From the NCBI GenBank assembly GCA_964586145.1, contig CAZPHH010000073.1:1-25400 (forward strand): a stretch of DNA of 25,400 nucleotides, given 5' to 3'. The stretch's first letter is position 1; every line of letters starts with the position of its first letter. This DNA comes from JAFGJQ01 sp964586145. Lineage in GTDB: Bacteria > Planctomycetota > Phycisphaerae > UBA1845. The notes under the pieces are model-generated. The model had not been told where the DNA came from. It saw nothing but the letters and a program-made list of their open reading frames with translations, and ran no database searches. Below are positions 7,636-16,141 of this stretch, one piece after another. A program made the position numbers and the translations under genes.

Positions 7636-8976
7636 CTACGGGGCGTACTGAACCTGGGTGACCTGGCCGAGGTAGCGGGCCTCCTGTCCCTCCGTGCGGG
7701 TGGTCAGGTCGATCCGTACGATTCCGCCGGGCACGTCCGGGTTCGTGTACACGGTGGCGGTCGGCGCGGTCCCCCATTCTTCGTACGTTCCTTTCGCCCA
7801 GACGGTCCGAACGCGGCAGGGGTGCGTCTGATCGCCGATGGAAAGGGGCTGCTCCTCCAGGCCCTCCCGGATCGTGCTGTCCGGCGCGGTGAACGGATGC
7901 TCGTAGGAGTCGATGCGGGCCATCACGACAAACAGGCGGTGTACGGGGGCCGTGGTCTCCTCCTGGTTGACCAGCACAAACGTACGTTCGAGCATCAGCT
8001 TGTCGGGCTCCACGGAGACGAGTGTCTCGCGGATGCGGATCGGCTCTCGCCAGTCTTCCTGGATGTGAAAGCCCTCGAGAAGGGTCCACGTCCCGGGCCG
8101 GAAGGACGCCCAGCGCTCGTAGTCCGGGTTGGGCACCTGGGTGGCCGCGAACTGCGCTTCGGCCCCTCCCCGGATCGCCTTGCCCATCACCAGGGGGGCG
8201 ACCACCGCCTGCACGAACCGCGCGTTCACCACGTCCGTATGTCCGCCCAGGTAGCCGTACTGGGCGAACTCCTCCTCCCAGGGCACGTCGATGATTTTTG
8301 CGTATTGGCGCCGGGTTTCGGCGCCGGCCGACGGCGGCCATCGAATGCCGTCCACGCCGATGGTGCCGACCGAGGCGGGCTCGCGGTCGGCGGTGCCGCT
8401 GAGCGGCACCAGGAAGCGGAGCACGGCGTCGTTGTCGGAGCTGAAGACGAACGCGTGGCGATCCACACGCTTCAGGGCTGCGGTGAGGTCGTAGGTCGAG
8501 CTTACCGAGCCGGCGAAGAGAAAGACGTCTCGGACGGTGACCTCCTCGGGCAGCGCTTCCAGGGCGTATACGCAGATGGCCGTCCCGGCGGACAGGCCCA
8601 TCAGCGTGACCGGGGCGCCGGGGTGCGCCGGGGCATACTGCCGGATCTTCCTCGCGAGCTCACCGGCCTTGCGGCGCTTGTACTCGACGCTGGTGGCCTG
8701 ATCGGCCGCGGCGCCGAGCCCGGTCTGCCATCGGAACATCGTGCCGCTGCCCGCGTAGCCCGCCCGCTTCATGCCTCTGCGGATGCCGCCGCTCCAGTTG
8801 CGAAACACGGAGCCGCCGCCCGCCCCGTCGCAGTAGAAGATGCAGCCCTCTTTCATGCGGGCCGGGCGGTCAGCCCCCGTGGCCCGGCAACCGCCGCCTG
8901 CCCCCAGCGCGGCCAGCCCCAAGACTCCCACGCTGATGCGAAGGAACCGCCGCGTCTGCTTTTGTACGCCGTTCAT
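7636..8976 (-). CDS. Exported alpha/beta-hydrolase-like protein
   Basis: Alpha/beta-hydrolase-fold protein of a type I recall as common among planctomycete hypotheticals; substrate unknown. The 446 residues start at the ATG preceded by GGAGGAG; the frame extends further upstream, but that part has no ribosome binding site and overlaps the intergenic space. Residues 11-29 are a hydrophobic export signal followed by Cys30 (GGGC), possibly a lipid anchor though the lipobox is poor. The nucleophile elbow GLSAG places Ser129; likely partners are Asp183 (SSDNDAV) and His246 (GGHTDVV). An early Gly-rich stretch CDGAGGGS (49-56) may be the oxyanion loop. Residues about 290-446 form an extra beta-rich domain. 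It lies 98 bases downstream of the phosphodiesterase gene and could share its transcript, suggesting lipid or ester turnover. Confidence 0.75.
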   Translation of the reverse strand: MNGVQKQTRRFLRISVGVLGLAALGAGGGCRATGADRPARMKEGCIFYCDGAGGGSVFRNWSGGIRRGMKRAGYAGSGTMFRWQTGLGAAADQATSVEYKRRKAGELARKIRQYAPAHPGAPVTLMGLSAGTAICVYALEALPEEVTVRDVFLFAGSVSSTYDLTAALKRVDRHAFVFSSDNDAVLRFLVPLSGTADREPASVGTIGVDGIRWPPSAGAETRRQYAKIIDVPWEEEFAQYGYLGGHTDVVNARFVQAVVAPLVMGKAIRGGAEAQFAATQVPNPDYERWASFRPGTWTLLEGFHIQEDWREPIRIRETLVSVEPDKLMLERTFVLVNQEETTAPVHRLFVVMARIDSYEHPFTAPDSTIREGLEEQPLSIGDQTHPCRVRTVWAKGTYEEWGTAPTATVYTNPDVPGGIVRIDLTTRTEGQEARYLGQVTQVQYAP

Positions 8977-9074
8977 GGGAGACTCCTCCGAAGCGTATGC
9001 GTGACCCCGCGACGAGAGATTATGTCCTTCAGTGCGAGTTCGTCCATCCCACCTTCCGCGCGACCGCCATCGCG

Positions 9075-10940
9075 TCACCTCGCCAGCCGATTGCGGAAGA
9101 GGAGCAGGACTCGCTCCGTGTCGCTGAGAGATCGGATGTCCTCGATGCGTTGCCGCATGGCAGCCGGGTGATCGGTAATGATGTTGTCCACGCCGAGCTC
9201 CACCATGCGGTCCGTTTGTTCCGGGGTGTTGACCGTCCAGACGTGCACAGGCATATTCCGTGACTTGGCCGATGCGATCAGGGATTCCGTGGCGAGCGTC
9301 CGGTTGATGCTCAGAAAGTCCACGTTCAGCCTGGTCGGATCGCCCACGGCCCTGGCCACAATGTAGCCGATCGGAATTCGATCCGTGCGAGCCCGCACCT
9401 GCATCAGGGCGTCATAGGAGAGGGAGGAAAGCACGCAGCGCGACGCGAAGCCCTTGGCCTCGATGACTTCTATGGTGCGGGCCACGAGCACGTCCGGCGA
9501 TCCGTATGGCTTTAATTCGACGTTCAGGCGGATGCGGTCGCCCGCCGCGTCGATCACTTCCGCCAGGGTCGGAATCCGAACGCCGGCGTACTGGGCGTCA
9601 AACCAGCCCCCGGCGTCCACGGATCGCAGCTCCTCGAGGCCGGCCTCCGTGATCTTGCGGGGCAGGCCGGCCAGCCGCCGAAGATCTTCGTCGTGGACAA
9701 CGACAACCTCGCCATCGGCGGTCAATTGCACGTCAATCTCGGCGTACTCCGCGCCGGCGTCGATCGCCATTTCGATGGCGGGCACCGTGTTCTCCGGGGC
9801 TCGCGAAGAGTCTCCGCGGTGGGCCGTGACGTCAATGCGATCACTCACGCCCAGACTCTCCAGGATTGCGACGCCGGCCGCTGCACTCAGGGCGACCGCG
9901 ATCGCCGCTCCCGCAAGCAGCGCGACCGGTCGCAACCAGCGACGCGGAGGTTCGACCGGGGGTGCCTCGTCCGTTGCGGTGAGCTCGGACAAACCGTACG
10001 AGTGAGCCCGGCTGATCTGTCGATACAACACCACGATCAGGAACGCATGGGTTACCGCGGTCAGAAGCGACAGTAGAAAAATGCCGGCCGCGTGGACCAT
10101 CAGCAGACCTGCCGCCAATAGCGCGCCTCGGCCCGGCGACGTGCCGAACCGCCCCAGCAGCCATTCGCTTGCCCCATCCAGCAGCCAGACTCCGACGCCC
10201 GTCGCCAGAGCCAGAATGGCGGCAACGCCCAGCACGACACGTCCGATGTACCACCGGCGGCCGCGGGTCCACTTTGCGCTCAACCGCAGGGCACCGACGC
10301 CGCCCGTGCCGAGGAACAGGCACAAGGGCAGCGCGAAGACCCACCGAACGTAGAGCCAGCCGAGCACGGTCAGCAGTCCTGCCGCGAGAACGGCCCCGAT
10401 CGACACGCCCACCCAGAAGATCGGCGGACGTTCCACCCAGAGGTAATTGATGTCCAGCGCGGACCACGCCAACCACCAAACCAGACCGGCCAGGGCCAGA
10501 AAGGGAAGGGCGGCCACCAGGAACACCGCAAACTGGATCAGGGCCAGCAGCATCAGTTGCGGAGCTCGCCGCAGGGATCGCAGCAGCGCGGAAACGAACG
10601 ATCCGCCTGCGGTGTTCGGATGCCCGGTCGCGATCAGCATCAGCCCGGCCTGTTCGAGGTATGTCTCGAACAGCGCGCAGGCGACGGCCAACGTGAGGGC
10701 CAGCAGGCCGGGGATACTAAACGCAAAGGACGCAATATCCGTGTTTGCCACGGAAAAGCGGCCGGTCGTTGCGATGATCCGGGCCAGGGCAAAGGCGGAG
10801 AGCGGCACCAGAACCAGCGCGGCGAGCGCCCGGAAAACCAGTGCATAGGCCGTGACGGCTCCGAGGCGTGGCGCCATCAGGACCGCCGCCTGCCCCACGA
10901 CGGTCGGTTGGTGACCTTCGTACAATTGTTCAACCGCCAT
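9075..10940 (-). CDS. Glycerophosphodiester phosphodiesterase with N-terminal membrane domain
   Basis: Hydrolyses glycerophosphodiesters to glycerol-3-phosphate and an alcohol, recycling phospholipid or teichoic-type head groups at the membrane. Numbered from the alternative TTG at 10961, the protein has a polytopic domain (about 20-320, roughly six hydrophobic segments) like the GPDPase membrane family, one more hydrophobic segment (344-366), and a GDPD TIM barrel (376-620). Catalytic signatures are HRGD..APENT (H381, R382), EIDVQLT (E408, D410), VVHDEDL (H423) and ELKPYG (E482, K484), all intact. The ATG at 10940 is preferred because a -10-like TATAGT at 10984-10979 would start transcription near 10972, too close to the TTG. 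No strong ribosome binding site precedes either. The barrel probably faces outward. Confidence 0.92.
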   Translation of the reverse strand: MAVEQLYEGHQPTVVGQAAVLMAPRLGAVTAYALVFRALAALVLVPLSAFALARIIATTGRFSVANTDIASFAFSIPGLLALTLAVACALFETYLEQAGLMLIATGHPNTAGGSFVSALLRSLRRAPQLMLLALIQFAVFLVAALPFLALAGLVWWLAWSALDINYLWVERPPIFWVGVSIGAVLAAGLLTVLGWLYVRWVFALPLCLFLGTGGVGALRLSAKWTRGRRWYIGRVVLGVAAILALATGVGVWLLDGASEWLLGRFGTSPGRGALLAAGLLMVHAAGIFLLSLLTAVTHAFLIVVLYRQISRAHSYGLSELTATDEAPPVEPPRRWLRPVALLAGAAIAVALSAAAGVAILESLGVSDRIDVTAHRGDSSRAPENTVPAIEMAIDAGAEYAEIDVQLTADGEVVVVHDEDLRRLAGLPRKITEAGLEELRSVDAGGWFDAQYAGVRIPTLAEVIDAAGDRIRLNVELKPYGSPDVLVARTIEVIEAKGFASRCVLSSLSYDALMQVRARTDRIPIGYIVARAVGDPTRLNVDFLSINRTLATESLIASAKSRNMPVHVWTVNTPEQTDRMVELGVDNIITDHPAAMRQRIEDIRSLSDTERVLLLFRNRLAR

Positions 10941-10978
10941 GCGATTTTGCCCGCGAACCAACGCTCGTCTGCGCTTGC

Positions 10979-10984
10979 ACTATA
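10979..10984 (-). promoter_or_regulatory. -10-like element for the phosphodiesterase gene
   Basis: The minus strand reads TATAGT, 5/6 to the consensus, about 40 bases before the ATG at 10940. The matching -35 position reads TGGCGG, a weak fit. Confidence 0.35.
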
Positions 10985-11228
10985 GCCCGGGGAGGTTCCC
11001 ACCGCCACCACGCGGGTGTTCGACTTTCCGGGCGTCGATGTGGGAGCGACGGCCGGCACACACTGAGTCGTCCTTGATCGACAGAGCAGGCCGACCGGCC
11101 CTCCCGCGTTCAGTCGGCGTCCGGACCTTGCCTTCCGTTATGCACCGCGCCATGATGCTTGCGGCCGCGGAGGGCTTCATGAAGCGTCGTGAGCGGCCGT
11201 CACGTGGCGGCCTTTCTCGGCGCGCTGC

Positions 11229-11990
11229 ATGCTGTGTTTTCTCGGGCTGGGGGTTGTTCTACCCATGCATGTTTCCGCGCGAATTCTCTGTGCCCTCGGG
11301 CTCTACGTCCTGGTTTCTTTTCTCGCCATGATGGGCGTGCCCTGGCTTTGCATGAAGGCTGGGCTCGGGCCGCTGTGCCCCTGGTGCATTCGGTCGGGCC
11401 TGGTTACACAGGCAACATTCCTGGTGCTGGCCCTGGTTTTCATGCGCGTGATCGGCAGCGGCGACTGGGCTCGCTTCGGAATGAAGCTTGCGCGGCCGGC
11501 CATCGTGCTACGCGCGGTTGCGATCAGCGCGGCGGCCATGCTGGTACTGATGTCGCCGCTGCTGGTGCTGTGGATGGTGAGCCCGGCGCCCGCGGGCGAG
11601 GGACCGGGCGGGCCGGGGCCGGCCTCCGGCAGCCTTCTCCACACGATTCTCTTCGTTTGGCTGATCGCCAGTACGTGCGAGGAGGTCTTCTACCGAGGCC
11701 TGTTGCAGGGGTTTCTGTCGCCGCTGGCTGCGTATGGCGTGCGGTTATGGTTCGTTCGGATCCGCTTTCCCGTCGCCTTCTGCGCTGCGCTGTTTGGGCT
11801 CAGCCACCTGTGCCTGGTGGGCATGGTGCCGCCGCCGCTGCTGGCGTCCATTCTGGTGTCCACGACGGTGGCCGGGCTGGTGGCCGGGTACTACCGTGAA
11901 CAGACAGGGAGTCTGCTTCCGGCCATTGCGGCGCATGTGACGTTCAATGTCGTTGGAACGCTGACACCGTTGCTTCTTTCCGGAAGATAG
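11229..11990 (+). CDS. CPBP-family intramembrane glutamic endopeptidase
   Basis: Membrane protease of the CPBP (Abi/CAAX-protease-like, Rce1-type) family. In bacteria these serve in prenyl-protein-like processing, bacteriocin immunity or unknown roles; no partner is visible here. The 253 residues carry several hydrophobic segments and all three family motifs: EEVFYR (151-156), FGLSH (189-193) and HVTFN (236-240), giving catalytic Glu151 and Glu152 with the two His ligands. A Cys pair CPWC (50-53) sits in the N-terminal half and a Gly/Pro-rich linker (121-134) precedes the catalytic core. No good ribosome binding site precedes the first ATG; the ATG at 11265, with a G-run ten bases upstream, is an equal candidate. 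It diverges from the phosphodiesterase gene. Confidence 0.9.
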   Translation: MLCFLGLGVVLPMHVSARILCALGLYVLVSFLAMMGVPWLCMKAGLGPLCPWCIRSGLVTQATFLVLALVFMRVIGSGDWARFGMKLARPAIVLRAVAISAAAMLVLMSPLLVLWMVSPAPAGEGPGGPGPASGSLLHTILFVWLIASTCEEVFYRGLLQGFLSPLAAYGVRLWFVRIRFPVAFCAALFGLSHLCLVGMVPPPLLASILVSTTVAGLVAGYYREQTGSLLPAIAAHVTFNVVGTLTPLLLSGR

Positions 11991-12193
11991 CGTCTGCCGC
12001 AATTGCACGCACTCACCGACAGGTCCGAGGGCGGGTTATCGGGCGTGGCGGTGCGGACGGTGTGGGTTTCACCTCAGGAAGTGCCCCGCTTTTCCGATCC
12101 ATCCGTATGTGCCGCAGGTGGCACGGTGCATCCGGTCCCGGGTGGGCGTCGCGCGCGTCGACTCCGAACGGGGTTCGTGCATAAGGGGGTGCC

Positions 12194-13342
12194 ATGCAGA
12201 TTCAGCAACTGACAGTCCCGGGCGGGTGTGAGACGTACGATTTCTCGAAGATCGCGAGTCAGGATGACAATGGTCTCGTACTTGTCTTCGGCGCGGTGGC
12301 GCGGTTTGAGCGCGCCGACCTCGCCCCGGCATTGAGGAGCGCTTTTCCGAAAGCGTCGATCGTCGGTTGCACGACGGCCGGCGAGATTTCCGGCGCGGGG
12401 GTCACGGATGATTCGCTGACGCTGACGGCCGTCCGGTTTGACTCGGCGACGATTCGAACCTGCTGCGAGCCGGTACCCCGGATGCAGGATTCCGAAGATG
12501 CCGGTCGGCGGCTGGGCGCGGCCCTGGCCGGGTCGGATTTGCGGTACGTATTGGTCCTGGGCGACGGCGTGGGCGTGAACGGGGCGGCGCTGGTCAAGGG
12601 TGTCACCGCGTGCATGGATCCGGGCGTGTCCGTTTCCGGCGGTTTGGCCGGCGACGCAGGCAAGTTCGAGCGTACGTGGCTGGTGCATAACGAGTTGGTG
12701 CAGACGAAGGTCGTTCTGGCGGTGGGGTTCTACGGGAACGCCCTGCGGGTCCGGCACGGGTGTGCCGGGGGGTGGACGGTGTTCGGCCCGCGACGAAAGG
12801 TCACCAAGGTCCTGGACAACGTGGTCTACGAACTGGACGGCCGGCGCATTCTGGACATGTATGAGGAATACCTGGGCGAGGAGGCGAAGGGCCTTCCGAT
12901 CTCAGGTCTGCTCTATCCGCTGGCGATCCTCTCGGAGAACCGGGAAGAGACGGGGATCATCCGCACGATGCTGGAAATCAATCGGGAGGAGGGGTCCGTC
13001 GCGTTTGCGGGCGGCATTGACGAGGGCAGCGTGGTCCAGTTGATGTGTGCGGACGAGGCGGAGTTGATTGCAGGAGCGGTGCTGTCGGCGTCGCAGAGCC
13101 GGATCGAAGCGCCCGGGCCGCACGATGCGCTCGCGATCCTGATCAGTTGTGTCGGTCGGCGGCTTTTGCTGGAGGGGCGGGTTTCGCAGGAGGTCCGTGC
13201 GGTCATCCGGGAGCTGGGGGCGGATTTCCGCTACACGGGCTTCTACTCCAACGGGGAGATCAGCCCGTTCCCGCCGACCGGCCGCTGTGCGTTCCACAAC
13301 GAGACCATGACCATCACAACGCTGTGTGAGGCACGCGCCTGA
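12194..13342 (+). CDS. FIST-domain sensor protein
   Basis: Soluble ligand-binding signal protein of 382 residues made of FIST N and FIST C domains and no transmembrane part. Visible signatures are GCTTAGEIS (58-66), GGLAGD (149-154), RVRHGCAGGW (185-194) and, in FIST C, GFYSNGEISP (349-358) with FHNETMTIT (367-375). FIST proteins sense small molecules; the NosP subgroup binds haem and nitric oxide and is encoded beside hybrid histidine kinases. His188 in RHGC is a residue to examine as a haem ligand, but haem binding is not shown by the sequence. The ATG has AGGGGG upstream. Its stop overlaps the kinase start by one base (TGATG), so translation is coupled and the kinase is almost surely the partner. 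Confidence 0.93.
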   Translation: MQIQQLTVPGGCETYDFSKIASQDDNGLVLVFGAVARFERADLAPALRSAFPKASIVGCTTAGEISGAGVTDDSLTLTAVRFDSATIRTCCEPVPRMQDSEDAGRRLGAALAGSDLRYVLVLGDGVGVNGAALVKGVTACMDPGVSVSGGLAGDAGKFERTWLVHNELVQTKVVLAVGFYGNALRVRHGCAGGWTVFGPRRKVTKVLDNVVYELDGRRILDMYEEYLGEEAKGLPISGLLYPLAILSENREETGIIRTMLEINREEGSVAFAGGIDEGSVVQLMCADEAELIAGAVLSASQSRIEAPGPHDALAILISCVGRRLLLEGRVSQEVRAVIRELGADFRYTGFYSNGEISPFPPTGRCAFHNETMTITTLCEARA

Positions 13343-14841
13343 TGTCGAATGAGGTTCGGCAGCAGATCGTGGATTCGTTTCTGACGGCGGAGTCCGACGA
13401 GGGGGATCGGGTCCTGTCGGACTACCTGCGCTGCGCCTCGCCGGAGGACGTTCTGGCGCTGTTTCGGGAGATCCGCGTCCGGCACGTTCATTTGTCGAAG
13501 TCGGCCCATCGCGCTCGCCGAGCCCTGCGGATCAGCACGGAGGAGGCCAACCGGGCGAACGAGGGGCTGCTGGACGAGATTGCCGAACGCAAACAGGTGG
13601 AGGCGCATCTGCAACAGGCAAAGGACGCCGCCGAAGCGGCCACGCGCGCCAAGAGTGAATTCCTCGCCAACATGAGCCACGAGATTCGCACGCCGATGAC
13701 GGCCATTCTGGGGTATGCGGAGGTGCTGCTGGAGGAAGAGCAGCTCGACGCCATGCCGCCGGAGCGTGTGGAGGCGCTCCGGACGATTCGGCGGAACGGC
13801 GAGTATCTGCTGGGGATCATCAATGACATTCTGGACCTCTCCAAGATCGAGGCCGGCCGCTTCACGATTGAGCGGATCCGCTGCTCGCCCTGCCAGATCG
13901 TGGCCGACGTCGCCTCGATGATGCGGGTGCGTGCCGACGCGAAGGGGCTGCCGCTTGATATCGAGTACGACGAGCCCATTCCGGAGACGATCGAGACCGA
14001 CCCGATGCGCTTGCGGCAGATTCTCATCAACGTAATCGGCAACGCGATCAAGTTCACCGAAGTGGGCCGGGTTCAGCTTCGGGTCTCGCTGACGGACGAT
14101 TTGCACGCCCCGATGATGCACTTCGATGTGGCGGACACCGGGGTAGGCATGAACACCGTACAGGTCGCCGCGCTGTACCAGCCGTTCACCCAGGCGGACG
14201 CGTCCACCACGCGCCGATTCGGCGGCACGGGCCTGGGTCTGGCTATCAGCAAGCGGCTGGCGGCGGAGTTGGGGGGCGAACTCACCCTCGTGGAGACCGT
14301 CGAGCGGTTGGGGACGCGGTTCCGCATCTCGGTGGCCACGGGATCGTTGTCCGGAGTGAAGCGTACCGCAGACCCCCGGTCGGCCACGACCGTGAAGGGC
14401 GGACCGGCCGAAAGCCGATCCCAGATCGACGTGCCCGTGCTGGCCGGGTGCCGCATTCTGCTCGCGGAAGACGGCCCGGACAACCAGCGGCTGCTCTGCC
14501 ACGTCCTGCAGCGGGCGGGCGCGCACGTGACCCTGGTGGAGAACGGCCGGCTGGCCGTCGAGGCCGCAACGGCGGCACGCGACGCCGGCGACCCATTCAG
14601 CGTCATTCTGATGGACATGCAGATGCCGGTCATGGACGGCTATCAGGCCACCGGCCACTTGCGTCGGCATGGCTATACGGGTTCGATCGTGGCGTTGACC
14701 GCACATGCCATGGCGGGCGACCGGCAGCGGTGCCTTCGCGCCGGCTGCGACGACTACGCCATCAAGCCCATCGACCGCAAGGCGCTCATCGAGACGATTC
14801 GCAGACAACTGACGCCCGTCGGGGCGTCAAACCCTCATTGA
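13342..14841 (+). CDS. Hybrid histidine kinase with receiver domain
   Basis: Cytoplasmic signal-transducing kinase of 499 residues. Residues 1-100 lack a recognised sensor domain or membrane segment and end in a probable coiled coil (about 52-105). Then come HisKA with FLANMSHEIRTPM (H113), HATPase with N-box NVIGNAIKF (N230, N234), G1 DTGVGM (D265), G2 GGTGLGL, and a receiver domain from about 370 with acidic pair E376-D377, phospho-acceptor D425 (LMDMQMPVMDG) and K475. All catalytic residues are present. Since it has no input domain, the upstream FIST protein, whose gene overlaps it by one base, is the likely sensor. Output is open: there is no effector domain and no response regulator nearby, so a phosphotransfer protein elsewhere is expected. 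Confidence 0.95.
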   Translation: MSNEVRQQIVDSFLTAESDEGDRVLSDYLRCASPEDVLALFREIRVRHVHLSKSAHRARRALRISTEEANRANEGLLDEIAERKQVEAHLQQAKDAAEAATRAKSEFLANMSHEIRTPMTAILGYAEVLLEEEQLDAMPPERVEALRTIRRNGEYLLGIINDILDLSKIEAGRFTIERIRCSPCQIVADVASMMRVRADAKGLPLDIEYDEPIPETIETDPMRLRQILINVIGNAIKFTEVGRVQLRVSLTDDLHAPMMHFDVADTGVGMNTVQVAALYQPFTQADASTTRRFGGTGLGLAISKRLAAELGGELTLVETVERLGTRFRISVATGSLSGVKRTADPRSATTVKGGPAESRSQIDVPVLAGCRILLAEDGPDNQRLLCHVLQRAGAHVTLVENGRLAVEAATAARDAGDPFSVILMDMQMPVMDGYQATGHLRRHGYTGSIVALTAHAMAGDRQRCLRAGCDDYAIKPIDRKALIETIRRQLTPVGASNPH

Positions 14842-14866
14842 CCCACCCGCGCTGACGTCCCCGACG
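14817..14866 (+). terminator. Stem-loop at the end of the FIST/kinase operon
   Basis: CGTCGGGGCGTCA (14817-14829) pairs with TGACGTCCCCGACG (14853-14866), 13 base pairs with one bulged T and a 23-base loop that includes the kinase stop codon. No T-run follows, so this is a terminator-like or RNA-stabilising hairpin and not a textbook intrinsic terminator. Confidence 0.45.
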
Positions 14867-14963
14867 CGTCCGGTCAGTTCCGGGGTGTCGCTCCGCCCGG
14901 GATGGCGGTCAGGCGACGAAGCGAGTACATTCCGCTGTTCGGGCCGGAGGAGAGGAGGCGTTC

Positions 14964-15989
14964 ATGTCTGCCTGGCGCGGAGTTCTTCTCTGGATGGTGA
15001 CCGGCCTGTCGGCAGCCTCTGCCACGGAGCCGAACCGAGTCGAGTCGGCTGAGCTCTATACGGTCGGTCCACCTCTTCGAAGTGGACACTTGAAGGTCGG
15101 CGCCCTCCACGAGATCTATTATGCGTTGCATGGGAACCCGGAGGGCCGGCCGGTCTTCGTTCTTCACGGGGGGCCCGGCGTCGGGTGCTACCCCCGACTG
15201 ACGCAGTACTTCAATCCCGACAAGTTCCTGATCGTGCTTCACGACCAGCGGGGGGCAGGGCGCAGCCGGCCGGCAGGCGAGATTCGGGAGAACACCACGC
15301 AGCACCTGGTGGAGGACATCGAGCGACTGCGGGAGCACCTGGGCATCACGGAGAAGGTTCTGATGTTCGGCGGGTCGTGGGGATCGACTCTTGCCCTCGC
15401 CTACGCCGAAACGCATCCGGAGCAAGTCCGGGGCCTGATCGTGCGTGGTGTCTTCACGGCAAGTGCCGAAGAGCCGCTGAATGGTTTCGTCGGCCCCATG
15501 CCGCGCGCGTTCTTTCCGGATGCGGCGGCGGAGTTCGACGCGGCCCTGCCCGCAGAGTACCGGGCGTTCGAGCCGAAGCGGCTGCTCGAGCTGTTCTCCG
15601 GCGACGACAAGGCGACGCAGCGCCGGGTGGCCGACGCATGGATCCGCTGTGCGATCCGGACCGGCAAGCTGCACTTGTCGGACGAGGAGTTGAAGGGTGG
15701 TTGGGGCGATTACGATGCGGTTCCGGGCGCCCGGATCGACTGCCACTATGCGGCGAATGGGTTCTTCCTTGAACCAGGCCAGCTTCTTCAGGATGCAGAC
15801 CGGCTCAAAGATATTCCCATTACGATCATCAACGGGCGGTACGATCTGATCTGCCCGCCGATCACGGCCTGGCGGTTGCACGAGCGATTGCCGAAATCCA
15901 GGCTCGTGATCGTGGAGGAGGCGGGACATTCCGAATCGGAGCCTGGCATCACCGCGGCGTTGCTCGAGGCCGTTCGGACATACGAATAA
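14964..15989 (+). CDS. Exported proline iminopeptidase-like S33 peptidase
   Basis: Alpha/beta-hydrolase of the prolyl aminopeptidase (S33) group, which removes N-terminal proline from peptides. The 341 residues have HGGPGVG (68-74, oxyanion hole), DQRGAGRS (94-101), the nucleophile elbow GGSWGS with Ser138, Asp294 in NGRYDLICPP and His322 in EAGHSESE. These match the family closely and the length is normal plus an N-terminal extension. That extension, MSAWRGVLLWMVTGLSAASA, looks like a cleavable signal peptide, which is unusual because classical members are cytoplasmic. The start is set by GGAGAGGAGG just upstream. It is a single gene following the kinase operon after a hairpin. Other S33 substrates are possible. 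Confidence 0.9.
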   Translation: MSAWRGVLLWMVTGLSAASATEPNRVESAELYTVGPPLRSGHLKVGALHEIYYALHGNPEGRPVFVLHGGPGVGCYPRLTQYFNPDKFLIVLHDQRGAGRSRPAGEIRENTTQHLVEDIERLREHLGITEKVLMFGGSWGSTLALAYAETHPEQVRGLIVRGVFTASAEEPLNGFVGPMPRAFFPDAAAEFDAALPAEYRAFEPKRLLELFSGDDKATQRRVADAWIRCAIRTGKLHLSDEELKGGWGDYDAVPGARIDCHYAANGFFLEPGQLLQDADRLKDIPITIINGRYDLICPPITAWRLHERLPKSRLVIVEEAGHSESEPGITAALLEAVRTYE

Positions 15990-16007
15990 GGAGGATCATC
16001 CATGTGA
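15988..16007 (+). promoter_or_regulatory. Shine-Dalgarno followed by a start-stop codon pair
   Basis: A perfect AAGGAGG (15988-15994) overlaps the peptidase stop codon, and seven bases later comes ATG (16002) directly followed by TGA (16005). Overlapping in another frame, GTG at 16004 opens a 19-codon frame to the TGA at 16061. It may be a relic of a lost start, or a ribosome-parking leader for the genes downstream. Confidence 0.35.
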
Positions 16008-16141
16008 GGAGCCTGCCCGTGGAGAACGTGGCGGGCGGTCGTGGAGAGGAGACAGCGCGGTGAGCCCGGACGATACGGGTGGCCTTGAAAAGCTCGGTCG
16101 AGTCGGGGACGCTCGGGGGCGACCCGGGCAAGAGGGTGACG

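Noticed and set aside
7402..9171. 589-codon plus-strand frame
   Set aside because: Antisense to the alpha/beta hydrolase, which has a signal peptide, ribosome binding site and catalytic motifs.
13243..14808. 521-codon minus-strand frame
   Set aside because: Antisense to the histidine kinase; product is His/Arg/Gly-rich with no recognisable domain.
14874..15929. 351-codon minus-strand frame
   Set aside because: Antisense to the intact S33 peptidase gene.
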